Positions 33,850 to 45,544 of a stretch of DNA of 64,000 nucleotides are shown here, piece after piece. Origin of the DNA: Thereva unica. Lineage: Eukaryota; Arthropoda; Insecta; Diptera; Therevidae. Position numbers and translations under genes: made by a program. Numbering within the stretch: the first letter of the stretch is position 1; each line of letters starts with the position of its first letter. Where the stretch lies: assembly GCA_949987705.1 (NCBI GenBank), contig OX465283.1, forward strand, positions 160,595,850-160,659,849. Direction: 5' to 3'. The notes beneath the pieces are model-generated. The model did no database searches, was not told the DNA's origin, and was given only the letters and a program-made list of their open reading frames with translations.

Positions 33850-35679
33850 TCGTGCTTCATGAGCTGCTGTTCAATACGCATAGCGCGTATTCTGCTTTAA
33901 TTTTGAATATGATGATCATCTTCGAAAAACGCATAGTTTTTCAGATATAAGGGGAAAACTGCAAAAATTAGGAAAATTTTGAGGTTTCGTTTCGATTTTC
34001 GTTTATGGCAAGTAAAGTTTAAATTCGTCACCTCAAAAACCATATATAGCACCGCAGGAGACTTCCCAGTTTTGGCTTTCACTAAGTTTCGGCGCTAAGA
34101 ATGTCAATTTAAAGAAATCGGTTACGAAATTACGTCACTCCACCTGTATTATAAATTCCCTAAAATTATTTCTAGATATATCCCTTCAAGCATATCACAC
34201 TAAAGACCCTTCGCCAAAGGGATGAATATTCAAAGTTTAATAAGTGACAAAATTGAAACGTGATGCCATATTCAATTACAATTTAACACCTGCTATGTGA
34301 TGTCCACGAAAGGCTTCTTGGGCTTGGTGGGTAATTCCACATAAAAAGGTAAATCTGAAATCAAAAAGATGACAAAGGATTACCCTTTCTCATACAAAGA
34401 TTAGGATCGTTTGTGACTTACCTTTAGGTTTTCACAGTTATTCATATGTAAGTCTTCCAGCTTCCTTCATTGTTTTTGATTCCTTTTATTTTTGATTAGT
34501 TTAGATTTGTAAAGCCTAGGAGACAAGTAGAGAGAAAATGTATTTAATAAAGAGGGAAAATGTGACTTAAAGCTGCTTTAGTAATTTAGACGTTTAATTT
34601 CTATATTTTTATTATATATGAATGAAAGATGGAAAGATAGAATAAAAAAAGTCATTAGGATAATTAACATTGAATTCATGATGTTCATGGAGTCTGAGTA
34701 ATATAATAACATCAAATAAATCAGTAATTCAGCTTGTAAGAGCACGTCTGTGGTTATTGTATATGTTTTTTTGAATGCTTCATATGCTCGACTTTATACA
34801 TACATATATTGTTTTTTGAGTAAAACATCAAGTAATATTTTCGTTATTTAGTCCGACTTTATTTTATAATAGACGATAAAGTGGGGTAATCAACATAAAA
34901 AATTCCAAATATGCACTTTGTAGGTCTTTGGAAGCGAGTAGATTTGAGTATTTGTAAATGTAAAAAGTGTTTAATATAAAGAAGAATATTCCGGAAATTT
35001 TCTAGGATTTTTTTAAATCCCTCTTCAAAAGAGACATCGGAACGAAGCAGCAAGACTAAAGAAAACCATACTATGTATATAAAAAAACCAAGATGGAAGG
35101 AACTAGTCAAAGAGCTCTATTAATATAATTTCAACTTGAAGAAATTTTTAATATTCATTTCATCCTGTAAAGAATTACAGCACCAATGGAAAAGGAGGAA
35201 ATTCTATTGACGAAGGTATGACACTTCAGTGTGATCAAAAGACGGGAAATTTGTCCTTAATAGGATGTAGCCCACTCGGGTTTGTATTTATAAATAGTTA
35301 TTTTATTTGGAAACCATAAAATATTGTCATTTCTGCTAGAGCTACAGGAAGACAGCTTTTCACACAAAAGTGTTAATGAAATATTTACTAAAGGCGAAGA
35401 AGGAATATTAAGAGAGCACAAGACGAATCTATAGATAACTGTCTTGTATTTCCTTGAAAACTTAAACCAGGAATATAATGTGGTTCACTTAAGGTCGATC
35501 CACACTATCCCTGACGTGACGGCGACTTTAGTGCAATCCCGGGAGCATAAGTGAAAAGATATTATCGGTTCGGTCCCAGACATGCAATGCATAAGTACAT
35601 CTATAAAAAACAGAAAAAATACGTTGCCACCGGTATTTTTTAATTTATCCCAGACTTGAAACAAATAATTTTAAATTCA
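33850..35679. other. No recognisable gene; A/T-rich
   Basis: No transposon motif, long frame or repeat copy seen. A frame at 34859-35110 (-) has one hydrophobic stretch but no other support. Confidence 0.35.
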
Positions 35680-35689
35680 AGAAAAATTT

Positions 35690-38157
35690 CTATCTATCTA
35701 TCTATGTGCCCCTTAATCCCTCGTGGGACATAGGGCGGAAACAGTTGCCCTCCAGCGGACTCTGTTTTGCGCGACAGCTCTTAGCTCTGACCAGGATCTC
35801 CCAGTAGTTGCGGCCTCTGCTAGTAGGGTTCTCCTCCACGTTGTTCTAGGTCTTCCAACTCGACGGGATCCTTGCGGGTTCCAGTCAAGGGCCTGTTTGG
35901 CTAGATTTTCGTTATCGCGTCGCAAGGTGTGGCCAACCCAATTCCATTTCCTTCGCCTGATTTGGTCGTCTATCCTTTCTTGGCCGGCACGGCGCCATAG
36001 CTCTTCATTTGAAATTCTATCTTGCCAGCGGATTTTTAGGATACGACGTAGGCATCTGTTTATGAAGACTTGTAGGCGCCCTGTGATGAATTGGGTGACT
36101 TTCCATGTTTCGCAACCGTATAAAAGAACTGCCTTAACGTTGGAGTTGAACAGCCGCAATTTGGTGTTGGTTGAGATCTCCGTTGATCTCCATATGCGGA
36201 ACAAGCATGCATATGCGCTTCGTGCTTTATTTATTCTGGAACTGACGTCTTCTTCTGCACCACCATTTTCGGTAATAATACTACCGAGGTAGCAGAATTT
36301 ATCTACCAGTTCCACGTCACGGTTATTCAGCGCAGTTCGTTCAAGTGTGTTTGCATTTATCCGCATTTCTTTGGTTTTATTCGGATTCAGCCTTAAGCCT
36401 GCTAGGCTACTTTCTGTTGCCAAATTGTTTAACATGTTTTTTAGCTCCTGATGTCTGTGGGCCAGCAAACAGATATCATCTGCGTAGTCGAGGTCCTTAA
36501 GGCGATCTAGCAAACCCCACTGTATGCCGCCTGTTCTACTATCTAGAGCGCCAACAAGAATGTCATTTATTACTATAAGAAATAGTAATGGGGATAGTAA
36601 GCATCCTTGTCGTACTCCTGAACTCACCTCAAAGCTGTCGGATAATTTTCCGTTATGGAGAACTCTGCATTTGGAATTGTTGTATAGGGCTTTTATCAAT
36701 TCTATTATCTTATCCGGCAGTCCACGTCGCCGTAATGCCTGCCATATAAAGCTCCTATTAACCGAGTCGAACGCTTTCTCATAATCTACGAAAGCAAGGT
36801 AAAGGGGGGATCGGAATTCAGTAGACTGTTCCACTATTATTCTTAAGGTGTTGATGTGATCTATACATTAACGGCCCTTCCTGAATCCGGCCTGCTGCCT
36901 TCTAAGCGTTTGATCTACTGCCTCTCTTATTCTTGATAGTATAGTGTGGGACAAGATTTTACCCACAGTAGATAATAGACAGATGCCTCTCCAGTTGTCG
37001 CATATTGTTAGATCCCCCTTTTTGGGTATTTTGACTATGATACCTTCCGTCCAATCCTCCGGAAAGGTACAGGTGTTCCATGCTAATTCGAGGATTGGCT
37101 GAAGCGCATCTGCTATGAGGCTTGAGTCGGCTTTCAACAATTCTGGCGGGATGCCATCTTTTCCAGCTGCTTTACCATTGGCCATCGCATGAATTGCGGT
37201 TACTATTTCCGTCTTGGATGGGGCCCGGGTGTTGATTCTTATCGGCTGTGCATTGTTGCTGTTTTCCTGAGGTTCCTGTGTGAGTGAGCCATTCAGGGCG
37301 GCGAAGAAATAATCTCTCCATCTTTGGAGCTGCTCCTCGTCGCTGCACAGCAGCCTTCCATCCGCACTCTTAACGGCATGCTTTTTAGTAGAGTGCTTTC
37401 CCGAGAGCTGTTTAGTAATTTGGTACAGCACTTTACTGTTGCCTGTGTTTGCCGCGTTTTCCGCTTTTTCTGCGAGCTCGTTTATCTGCTGCCTTTTATC
37501 ACGCCGGACACTTCTTTTTACCTCTCGGTGTAATTGAGAGTACTCCCGTTCAAGTTGGTGACGTCTATCCGGGTCGCTTGTAGAGTTTATGTTATTTTTG
37601 AGGGCCCTCCTGCGTTCTATTTTTTGCCAGGTGCTGTCCGAGATCCAATGTTGCATGTTTCTCTGAACATAACCGATGCTCGTTTCCGCAGCCGTCAATA
37701 TAGCGTCCTTTGTTGTACTCCACAGGTCTTCAATATTTGTGTCGTCAGAAACGGTTTGCTGGTTTAATATTTGCTGCAGGTTTCCAGCAAATTCTCGCTT
37801 TTTAGCGCTCTCCCGCAAGAGGTCAACGTTAAACCGTCTACGGTTTATAGATTCACGTTGAAAGTTTCTGATTGCAGCGATTCTAAGGCGAATAGTTGCT
37901 ACTACCAAATGGTGGTCGCTTCCAGTGTCCGCTCCCCTGAAGCTCCTGACATCTTCCAGAATGGTTCTCCATCTGCGGCTGACGGCCACATGATCTATCT
38001 GATTTCTCGTTCTACCATCGGGCGATACCCAGGTCTCTTTATGTATCTTCTTGTGACAAAAGTAAGTTCCACCTACCATAAGTTGATGGGAAGAACAAAA
38101 GTCAACGAAAAGCTCACCATTGTTATTGGTAACTTGGCTTAGGCCTTAGAAATTATT
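35690..38157 (-). mobile_element. RTE-type LINE, 5'-truncated, nearly intact
   Basis: One continuous - strand frame runs from about 38145 to the stop at 35713-35715, with a single in-frame TAA (near 36865) splitting it into 403- and 373-codon pieces. In order it has the endonuclease C-terminus (NQIDHVAVSRRWRTIL, then GADTGSDHHLVVATI with the SDH catalytic box). A basic linker follows, then RT with FRKGR, YLAFVDYEKAFDSVNRSFIW (motif A Asp), SSGVRQGCLLSPLLFLIVIN and LDYADDICLLAH (YADD). The end is WNWVGHTLRRDNENLAKQAL and GRPRTTWRRTLL. Upstream the frame still reads GELFVDFCSSHQL before homology stops. The 3' end is followed by a (TAGA)n tail, and 'agaaaaattt' flanks both sides. Confidence 0.92.
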
Positions 38158-38167
38158 AGAAAAATTT

Positions 38168-38799
38168 GGGTAAAGTTTATTTGAAATACACTCAAACCTG
38201 TTTCTGTGGGACTACTTCCCGAAGAGCAAATCTGGGTCGATCCCACTCTCTCCATACTAACTTCCATGTTGTACTTGAGATAACTGTCTAAATTTCAAAT
38301 CTACAATGTCGGGTGTCTTTGAACATTGACCACCGATACGGAAAAGGGCGGTGCTGTGTGATGTCAGTGAAAAATTTTTTCACGGAAGCCACTGACACGA
38401 AAAGGGCGTTATGGATATGTGTGGATCGACCTTTATCCGGATTCGATTAACTAAGTTCACCGACTTTAACACTTTCTTAATTAAAAAACCTTTCTTTAGG
38501 ACTCCCGAGGTGTGCAGGTGTATGAAAGAGGTTGACTTCTTAGCATGTGTACAATATACCCGCAGTGAGAGAAATTCGTCATTGGGTCCTCTGCCCTTCC
38601 GAATCTCAATCGATGATAGTTTACAGGATTGTGTCTGATAATCAACATAACCAGTGTCTTCTCGATTCTGCCGGCGAACGATTCACTGGTAGCAGTGGGA
38701 GCCGACTCAAGAATAAACCACTTGGAGATCAGGACCAGTCTAATTCAATGTTCTGTATATGCCGGCAGCATAAGCTCGTGTAGAACCCTTTCACCATTC
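38168..38799. other. No recognisable gene
   Basis: Contains an imperfect palindrome around 'cagtgaaaaattttttcacgg' words at 38366-38395 with 'acgaaaagggcg' repeats on both sides. No coding evidence. Confidence 0.3.
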
Positions 38800-39600
38800 T
38801 TGCAGTAATAGTGTCGATGGTCGGTTCTGGAACAGGAAAACTATGTCAGCTTTCTGCCTTAAGTGTCACCCTTTGTACCTACTACTAGTTCGTCACGTCG
38901 TATAAATCTTGGTTCAATGTCCAGTAGTAAACTTAGCTCGAAGAAGAGAGAGAGAAGGATAGAATAGGTTAGGGGGAGTCAGGGTGATGTTGGAGAAAAT
39001 GGCGATGAACTTTTGGGTGTTGTATGAGTTCGGGAATACTGATTTTGGAAGGTTGTTCCACAAACAAGTTCTTGTTATAAACGAATTTCTAGAACGGAGT
39101 GTGCGGAAGATAAGGGCTGTAATGTGTGAGGATGAGCCGATGGATCATGAGGTTACTTATTTCAAAGGAGCAGTCATTCTGATAAAAGCGATAAAATTTT
39201 GTAAGAATAGCTGCATTCCTACGGTGGCTTAACGAATCTATTGAAGAGCAAATGGCACTATCACCAATAAGTTTGAGAGCGCGGTTTTGCCCCTTGTCCA
39301 GCCAAGCTAGGATGGTTCTTGGGGCCCCGACCCAAATATACGAGTTGTATTCGAGACGTGGATGAATGTAGGACTTGTGGATTATAGCCTTGGCAGACAG
39401 CTGAAGGAGGAGTTTGCATCTAGGCACTGGGATGCTTGTTTAGCCATTTGGAATATATGGTTATTCCAGCGCAGATCTTCGGCTAAGGATGATAACCTGA
39501 GAGTACCTAGGTCATCAAGGACACGTTGACATTCCCAAAATGAATTGAAACTTGGTCCTAGGGAACTTTATTACCTACTCTAGTTGTCAGATAAGATCTG
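38800..39600 (-). mobile_element. Jockey-like LINE, RT C-terminal region
   Basis: The - strand reads LAEDLRWNNHIFQMAKQASQ near 39470. It continues in the 39427-39089 frame with IHKSYIHPRLEYNSYIWVGA, then NRALKLIGDSAICSSIDSLS and HRRNAAILTKFYRFYQNDCS. This is the thumb and C-terminal domain of Jockey-group RTs lacking RNase H. The catalytic RT core is missing upstream, and frameshifts occur before 39427. Confidence 0.8.
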
Positions 39601-39739
39601 CTTCTTAGTGTACGACCTTGTCGAAAGTGAGTTTTCAGTTTAGTTGCCGTTGAAACATAGTACAGTTTGTCCCTAATAAAGAAATATCATGGGATGCACC
39701 ATCTAGACCTTCGCTTTTTCAACATTGATAACTCTGACA

Positions 39740-40314
39740 TTTTTAAGGCGATTTTGACAAATGAGCAAAATTTCTACCATTTATTTCAAATCTGTTTTTT
39801 AACACAATGTCGATTAAATGATCACCTCCATTCGGCACGCACAAAATAGCCCGTTTTCGGTCATTCTGCGTAATGTTGGCTAGCATTTCTGGCGTTATAG
39901 CAGCTACATATTTCGGCTCCAATGTTAGCTTTAAGGTCGTCAAAAGTCAGAAAAAAGACTAATGTCGATAAATCCGAAGAACGAGGAGCCCACTCCATAT
40001 CGGAATTTTTCGACAGAGTTTACGGAACTTACGCTACAGGAACTTAAAAGCTCATCAAACCTCCTTGGCGCATTTTCGGACATACAAAGTGCGCCAACAT
40101 CCAATGAGAACGTGCGTCGTCGACGGTTTTGAAGAAAAATGGACCGATCATGGTTTTTGAGCACACTCTGACCCAAACAGTGACTTTCTCCTTGTACAGT
40201 GGCGTTTGGGTTCTCTGTTCCCCAAATTCGACAGTTTTGTTGTTTATTGACTTCGCCAGAGAGTGTAAAATGAATTTTAGGTATGTATTGACTCATAGGT
40301 AAAATGGTACTCAA
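39740..40314 (-). pseudogene. Tc1/mariner-family transposase relic
   Basis: The - strand frame has KIHFTLSGEVNKQQNCRIWG and TENPNATVQGE. The first catalytic Asp position reads HFTLSG without 'SDEAHF'. A later frame has WAPRSSDLST, which corresponds to the 'SPDL-P-DFFLWG' region of the third acidic residue. The end is LEPKYVAAITPEMLANITQN and CVPNGGDHLIDIV, matching the usual C-terminus. A deletion joins the third-residue region to the C-terminal helix, and there are several frameshifts. Confidence 0.8.
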
Positions 40315-40319
40315 TGACG

Positions 40320-42390
40320 TTTCAGAATCAAGTACATTTGTCGAAATCGGCTAAAAAATGTCAGAGCTATTTAATGTTGAAATACCGAAGATCTAGATGG
40401 CGCACCTGTATAAACAAAGATATGAACTACAATGTCAAAGTGAACATTGTCGGGAAGTGGTCGATCGCAAGATTATCCCCCCCCCCCCCAAGCTTATAAA
40501 AATTACCAAAAAGCCTACCAATTAGAAAACAAGTGAAATAATTGAAAAGTTTACATGAATCTGGTAATGACTTTTCTATTAGCCACACAATGGGAAAAAT
40601 CATGATTCATTAATTACTGCTATAGCTTTTCCATTTCCGTAAGTTCTCGCGTCAGACTTAATATTTCAGTAACAGTAACAGTATGCCAGTAATAATTCTT
40701 GAAAAACCCCTGCGTCGGACGAGCAAGACATTCCCTCACCTCTCATTCACGAATTAATTCAAATGATCTTCCGTTTCATTAATAATTACGCAAATTGCTT
40801 AAACTGCTACAGTATACTGCAATATCCTCACCGTATTTCCCCCAGAGAGTGGACCCACGAATAGAACGCAACAAAAAATAATTTTTCCCCGTACAAAATT
40901 AGGCCCTTTTAATTAATCTTAAGATTGTCGAATTACAGTTAACCGTAAATTAGGTGAAAGCACTAAAAAGTACTACGCACCCCGAAAAATTTCCAGCAGG
41001 TTACCTTCCTTTAATTGCCTTTTCCACCGGCTGAGTTCGCTTTTCAGATTTTTCCACATGAAAATATTTTTTAATTAAAATTCTTCCACTTGCCGCCCGT
41101 CGCCGCCGCGGCATCGGCATCAATTAGTTTGCGCAAAAGAATTCCACTTTGTTTACTTTAGTGCCCTTTTAGCCGGCATAGAGAAAAATTAAAAAGTAAT
41201 TAAGTGATACAACGTCGGCCATAACTAGCTGCCGCCCTCCCGCCCCCGCCGCCGCTCCGTTTATCCTTAATTGCTTAATTAATGTTGAACTTCGGCGGGT
41301 CTCTCAAGCTCGACGAAACACCTTATTACACGAGATAATGCCCTAATAGGTCGCCCACCCTTATTAACTTGTTTTGCAAACAAAACTTGACCGGGCTTAA
41401 TAAAATGGCGGAATTTATTTCCATGCGCGCCGTGGGTGGACAAAGTGGAAACTAATTTTTAATTATCCCGCAATCCGTTTTCCGTGGCGCCCTCAGGTGT
41501 TATTCCGGCGTAATTTGTTTCCATAACTCTACATTAGTACTGAGCAGCCAGGCCATTACATTCCAAGGACTCAACGGCGCGAATACTCCGCGAATAACTT
41601 GATTTTAAATTACGACTCTTAATGGTCCTTGGGAAAAAATTGTTTCCTATTAAGGAGAGTCTTTCAAGCCGCCATTTTGGTAAATTGGCTCTTCCGATTT
41701 GGTGAGTTGGAGAAGAATTTGTTTAATGCGTTGTTAAATCTGCGGAATGCGCGATTAACATTTTATAACTGCCTTTTAACTTTAAAGTTTTAACTGGTAA
41801 GGACTGCACCCGAATTCCAATTGTTTATAGCAGCCAATGATTCTAGTGCAAATTAATATTATGGTTGATCTTAGATTAGTTAGGTAAATTACTATACTAT
41901 AATCAAAAGCTTCGTTTTTTCTTGATTTTAACGCAACTTCGACATTAAATCAAGTCAAACTTAGACTTGCCACATGGCTACAGTTCTCGTGACATTGCAT
42001 TCTGACATTTAAAAAAAAATAAGATGGCGGTTCATAAATAGAAGACGAATTTGGCGAATTTGTATTACGATTCTACTGGAAAACAACGGTGAGTTTGTAG
42101 TCCAAATTTATGAATTCAACTAGTTTTTACCCGGGACTTGGTTCGCGCACGAGTCTTTTTTAATATAACTCTTTTTCTGAGTTAGCATATACATTGCGCA
42201 ACAATGGGATAGGTTCAAGTACTCTTTAAGGAGATTGAAATTGCAAATAATTGTTTACTTAATTTTTTTTTTTTTTTTTTTTTTCAAAATTTGTTGTAAG
42301 AATAGGCTCGCTAGGCTGCGCCATCCACGCTCATACAAGCTTTCAAACAATTCTTTGAAAAGGAACTGTCATTTACGCACATTGAAATTT
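40320..42390. other. No recognisable gene; possible regulatory DNA
   Basis: No transposon motif from about 40500 to 42000. A C-run of 13 lies near 40480. Between 40800 and 41640 the sequence alternates GC-rich blocks ('ccgcccgtcgccgccgcggc') with many TAAT/ATTA words ('attgcttaattaatg'), as seen in conserved developmental enhancers of insects. No gene is evident, and the regulatory idea is inference only. Confidence 0.3.
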
Positions 42391-42394
42391 TCAA

Positions 42395-42965
42395 AATGTC
42401 GGCCAATACCAAATAGCGGTTTACTCTTTTTCTTTACAACGCCCTCGGTACTTTGAATAGAGAAGACGAGGAAGTGCAATTTATTACACACGGGGAAGCA
42501 TTTTGGCAACACTAATGAATAGCATTCTTTACGTATTTGTGTCAACCCCGGACAGTGGCTTTGTTATATTTATTCAAAAACCGGGAGGGATATCGTTTCT
42601 CAGCAACCACCTCGGTGAGAACGCTTCACTTGGCTAAATGTTTGAAGCAGACCCTTCGCAAAACCTGAACAAATTTCACTACGCCTATGTCCGGGATAGA
42701 CAATGTATTTTGTTGTTGTGGGTAAAGTGAATGTATTTTGTTGTTGTGGTTAAAGTGGAGGGAGAGAATTAGAGAGAAAATTTCTTGCTCCCAAGTGCTT
42801 CCCTCAAATCCGTGTACATGTACGCTATTTTCGGTTCCTTATCTTCTCTATTCAAAGCCTCGGTATTGATATCAAATGAAAGGATGTGACAATTAAAATA
42901 CTTTTAGCTATATGGCGTCATTCCAAATCCCAAATGGCGGCTACAACAAAATGGCGGAAGACATA
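42395..42965 (+). repeat. 'GGCGG' module copy, split by a transposon
   Basis: The left part (42395-42450: 'caaaatgtcggcc', 'tttctttacaacgccctcgg') and right part (42858-42965: 'tatcaaatgaaaggatgtga', 'ggcgtcattccaaat', 'aaaatggcgga') join into one ordinary module once the 42451-42857 insertion and one 8-bp duplicate are removed. Confidence 0.75.
42451..42857. mobile_element. Non-autonomous DNA transposon, 407 bp, exact 8-bp target duplication
   Basis: The ends are inverted: the left is 'ctttgaatagagaagacgag' and the complement of the right is 'ctttgaatagagaagataag' (about 24 bp with two mismatches). The 8-mer 'cctcggta' stands at 42443-42450 and again at 42858-42865. Uninterrupted modules elsewhere read through this point ('ctcggcatgggtatcaaatg' at 30064), confirming the insertion. 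An 8-bp duplication is typical of hAT and P superfamilies, but the terminal bases are not a standard hAT end. A 29-bp tandem duplication ('tgtattttgttgttgtgg') lies at 42703-42760. It has no transposase. Confidence 0.92.
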
Positions 42966-42969
42966 ATAG

Positions 42970-43281
42970 ACTATGGCCCTGTTGGCCGTTAATTCTCACA
43001 GGGTATCCTCAAAGACTGTCCTGGACTGTATCCTATCTCTGAAATCCTTCAGCAGGAACAATTATGTTACGCTGATGTAGACTTCAGGCCACGAAGATCA
43101 CATTGATAATGAAATTGTCAACAGTTCCGAAACCTTTCTGCAACTTAACAAAAAAACAGCCACCAAGAATTGGGTTAACCAGCTGTATCTTCATAATTGG
43201 ACAAGGTCCCTGGGTACTCGTCAAGCTAAGAGATTCATTCAAATCGATAAAGCTAAGACGGACAAACTTTTAAATTTCTAG
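42970..43281 (+). mobile_element. LINE RNase H and C-terminal fragment
   Basis: The frame reads ALLAVNSHRVSSKTVLDCIL, one stop at the usual Trp, then TSGHEDHIDNEIVN, the 'GH-GI-GNE-AD' box of RNase H. NWVNQLYLHNWTRSLGTRQA and KRFIQID follow, ending with a stop at 43279-43281. The catalytic Asp after GNE is replaced (NEIVN). No RT precedes it. Confidence 0.7.
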
Positions 43282-43338
43282 AGGTGGTAGCTGAAAATAA
43301 TAACAGAGCCAAAAGTAAAAAATAATTTTGAATGTAAA

Positions 43339-43402
43339 GTTTTTATTGCTCCAGTCAGTATATGGAAGCAACCTACCTTTCGAAATATAAAAAAGCGTGG
43401 GG
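43339..43402 (+). repeat. Short dispersed repeat shared with 30358-30432
   Basis: 'gtttttattgctccagtcag' and 'ctacctttcgaaatat' match the copy at 30358. It is followed by a G10 run. Confidence 0.5.
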
Positions 43403-43559
43403 GGGGGGCTAGCGAAAAGTCTCTTGTTAATAAAATAAGAATATAGGTAAAAAGTCCAAGAACCATGACTGTCCAATATAAAGCGTCCAACGTTCGTATT
43501 TGGATACGTTCGGACTGAAGTGACTTAGTCGTTAGAAGCCAACATTCGAATGAAACGTT

Positions 43560-44130
43560 CACCGGATCATGTGGAGCTAGCTTTAGCTCTGGTGTTCAGT
43601 TCTTTAGGCAGAATCAATCCAAAAGCTATCAGAGGGTCTGTATAGACGGTTTGCCCACAGGGACGTTCCTCACGAGCTTTGTCGATGAAGGGGATGTGGT
43701 ATGGTATCTTCCATCATCCCCACTTCTCCCTTCATCCGTAAAGTTCGTGGGGAACTTTCCTGGAAGCGAATCGTCTATACAGTATTTTCTATATCCTCAA
43801 TTTCCACTCAAGAGCTGCGTTAGGTCGTAACTCGCACTCGTAACCTATCTATCCACGTTTGGAATAAGTTTGAGGGTCCAGTGACTCTTAAAAGCCTCTC
43901 ATCATTTGCCTTGCTATTACCTTACAGACTCCCAGTGCATCATCTGCCGGCGCACTGAATATGCCTCTCTAATTTTTTGATTATTTGTAAAAGACTTGAC
44001 ACAACCCAGGCACGTAACTGTCTGACAGAGAAACTCTGCTATTCTACGGCCCACAGTGACACCGCGTAAAGCTAGACTGAGCTAACCCCCTCGCCATCAG
44101 GAGGCGACGGATCGAGTTGGGCCCTCACTT
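43560..44130 (-). mobile_element. R1/LOA-like LINE 3' part, deleted copy
   Basis: The segment 43800-44130 aligns with 48870-49260 in the same - orientation ('gtaacctat-tatccacgttt', 'catttgcc', 'gactgagctaacc-ccctc-ccat'), with an internal deletion of RT sequence. No frame is intact. A 145-bp MITE sits inside it. Confidence 0.6.
43638..43782. mobile_element. 145-bp MITE, almost fully palindromic
   Basis: Left 'ctgtatagacggtttgccca' pairs with the complement of the right end, 'ctgtatagacgattcgcttc'. Pairing continues imperfectly inward ('cctcacgagcttt' against 'aagttcgtgggga') and again near the centre ('gatgaaggg' against 'cccttcatc'). No target duplication could be confirmed. Confidence 0.8.
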
Positions 44131-44214
44131 TGGGGAGCATTCTTGAAAAAGCTGCACAAATAACGGAATCTTTATCCGCTGACTAACCGAAAATGGCGGA
44201 GAAAAAGAAAACGT

Positions 44215-44565
44215 TAGTTCCAGAATCAATGAAACAGAAGTACATATAGTATCGCGTATGGAGATCGTCGGAGATCTCAACTAACACGAAATTGCAGCTG
44301 ATCAACTTCAAGTCGCCTACAAGTTTTCATTAACAGATGCCTTCTTCTAAAGATCTGCCCGCAAGGCACAATTACTATGGCACCATGACGGCCAAGAAAC
44401 GATGGGCGACGAGATCAGGCGAAAGAAATAAAATTGGATTGATCGCACCTTGCGACACGAAAATAAGAATCTATCTAAGCAAGCCCCTGATTGGAATCTG
44501 CTGTCCGAGTTTAAAGACGAGTTGGAGAACCCAGGTAGCATAGGCCGAAACAACTTGGAATTCCC
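44215..44565 (+). mobile_element. RTE-type RT C-terminal relic
   Basis: The + strand reads YRVWRSSEISTNTKLQLINF at 44250-44310, matching LFRIWRSTEISTNTKLRLFN of the RTE at 35713-38145. It then has DEIRRKK and NWIDRTLRHENKNLSKQAPD at about 44405-44490, matching DDQIRRRKWNWVGHTLRRDN. Stops and small deletions interrupt it. Confidence 0.75.
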
Positions 44566-45062
44566 GGATGGAGCTTGACAGCTGTCGCACAAAACGACAC
44601 GAAGAAACACGAAACGAAACAAAGTTTCCTGCAATCGCTGATTCCCTTTTGGAGTTTCCTCAAATATTTCATCGGTGTCTACACGGCTAAATTCTTGCAG
44701 TAAATAATACGTAAAAATTTATTGCTTCTTTCTCTTTTGTACTTTTCGTATATTTACCCACCCACCCGTCGCTTCGCTCTGAAAACTCGAGGGTCCATTT
44801 TTGTTTTTAAGTCATATTTTTACTTCATTCCCTACGAAATGAGAAACCAAAGTATAATCAGAGAAACAACAACAACAAACCAGAAGCTGTCAAAACTGTT
44901 TCCTGCAAAGTTTCGTCAAAAGTTTCATGGCATTGATGTTTCGCGATCCCCCAAGCCATCTCTCACCCCTCCCCAAAGCTTGCAGGAAACGTTTTGTTTC
45001 GTGCTTCGGAAAATAAGTAAAGTTGTATAATGAAGATAATAAATATTGGTAGTTGAGACAGA

Positions 45063-45140
45063 CTTACACGAAGCAGTACATTTGTCCCTTACACCATGGT
45101 GAATTGTACTAAAAGCTCAATTTTTTTAAATGTCCCGGTT
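45063..45140 (+). repeat. Short dispersed repeat shared with 19029-19120
   Basis: 'gaagcagtacatttgtccct' and a later 'ctcaatttttttaaatgtcc' match the copy at 19029. Confidence 0.5.
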
Positions 45141-45212
45141 CAAAAATAATCTTCTACTAATATATGAGCATATATCTGGATAAATGATTGTGAAAATTGC
45201 CGTATTTACAAA

Positions 45213-45500
45213 GAGGAGAGACATTTCTTATTTCTTTTACGGGAGTAAAATATCAAATTTGAACTGAGCCATGGTGAGATTGTAAACACGAATTGAAGAG
45301 GAGATATTTCTTACATTTTTTGAGGCAGTGAAATTTCCAACATGAAATGAAGTGAGGCGATATTGTAAATAGGGTACTGGAGAAAGATTTCTTATTTCTT
45401 TTACGGTAAAAAAAACTAGCCGAGTTGAGATTGAACAATATAAATGAACACTGGTGGAGACATAGTTTTCTTATCTAATTTGAGGCTGGTCAATACATAT
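45213..45500 (+). repeat. Degenerate tandem repeat, four units of about 76-85 bp
   Basis: The unit start 'ga-gaga-atttctta-ttcttttacgg' recurs at about 45213, 45298, 45380 and 45456. Each unit contains a 'gaa-tgag-cgag-ttgtaaa' segment. Units differ at many bases, so the array is old. No coding evidence. Confidence 0.65.
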
Positions 45501-45544
45501 TAGAATCAAACTCATAAAAAAGCTCTTCTTTAGCATTTGCAGTC

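Noticed and set aside
35723..36292. 189-codon + strand frame
   Set aside because: It lies antisense to the RTE reverse transcriptase on the - strand, which has clear RT motifs; the + frame has none.
42443..42865. Calling the 407-bp element a hAT transposon
   Set aside because: The 8-bp duplication fits, but the ends do not show the usual hAT terminal bases and no transposase is present, so the superfamily is left open.
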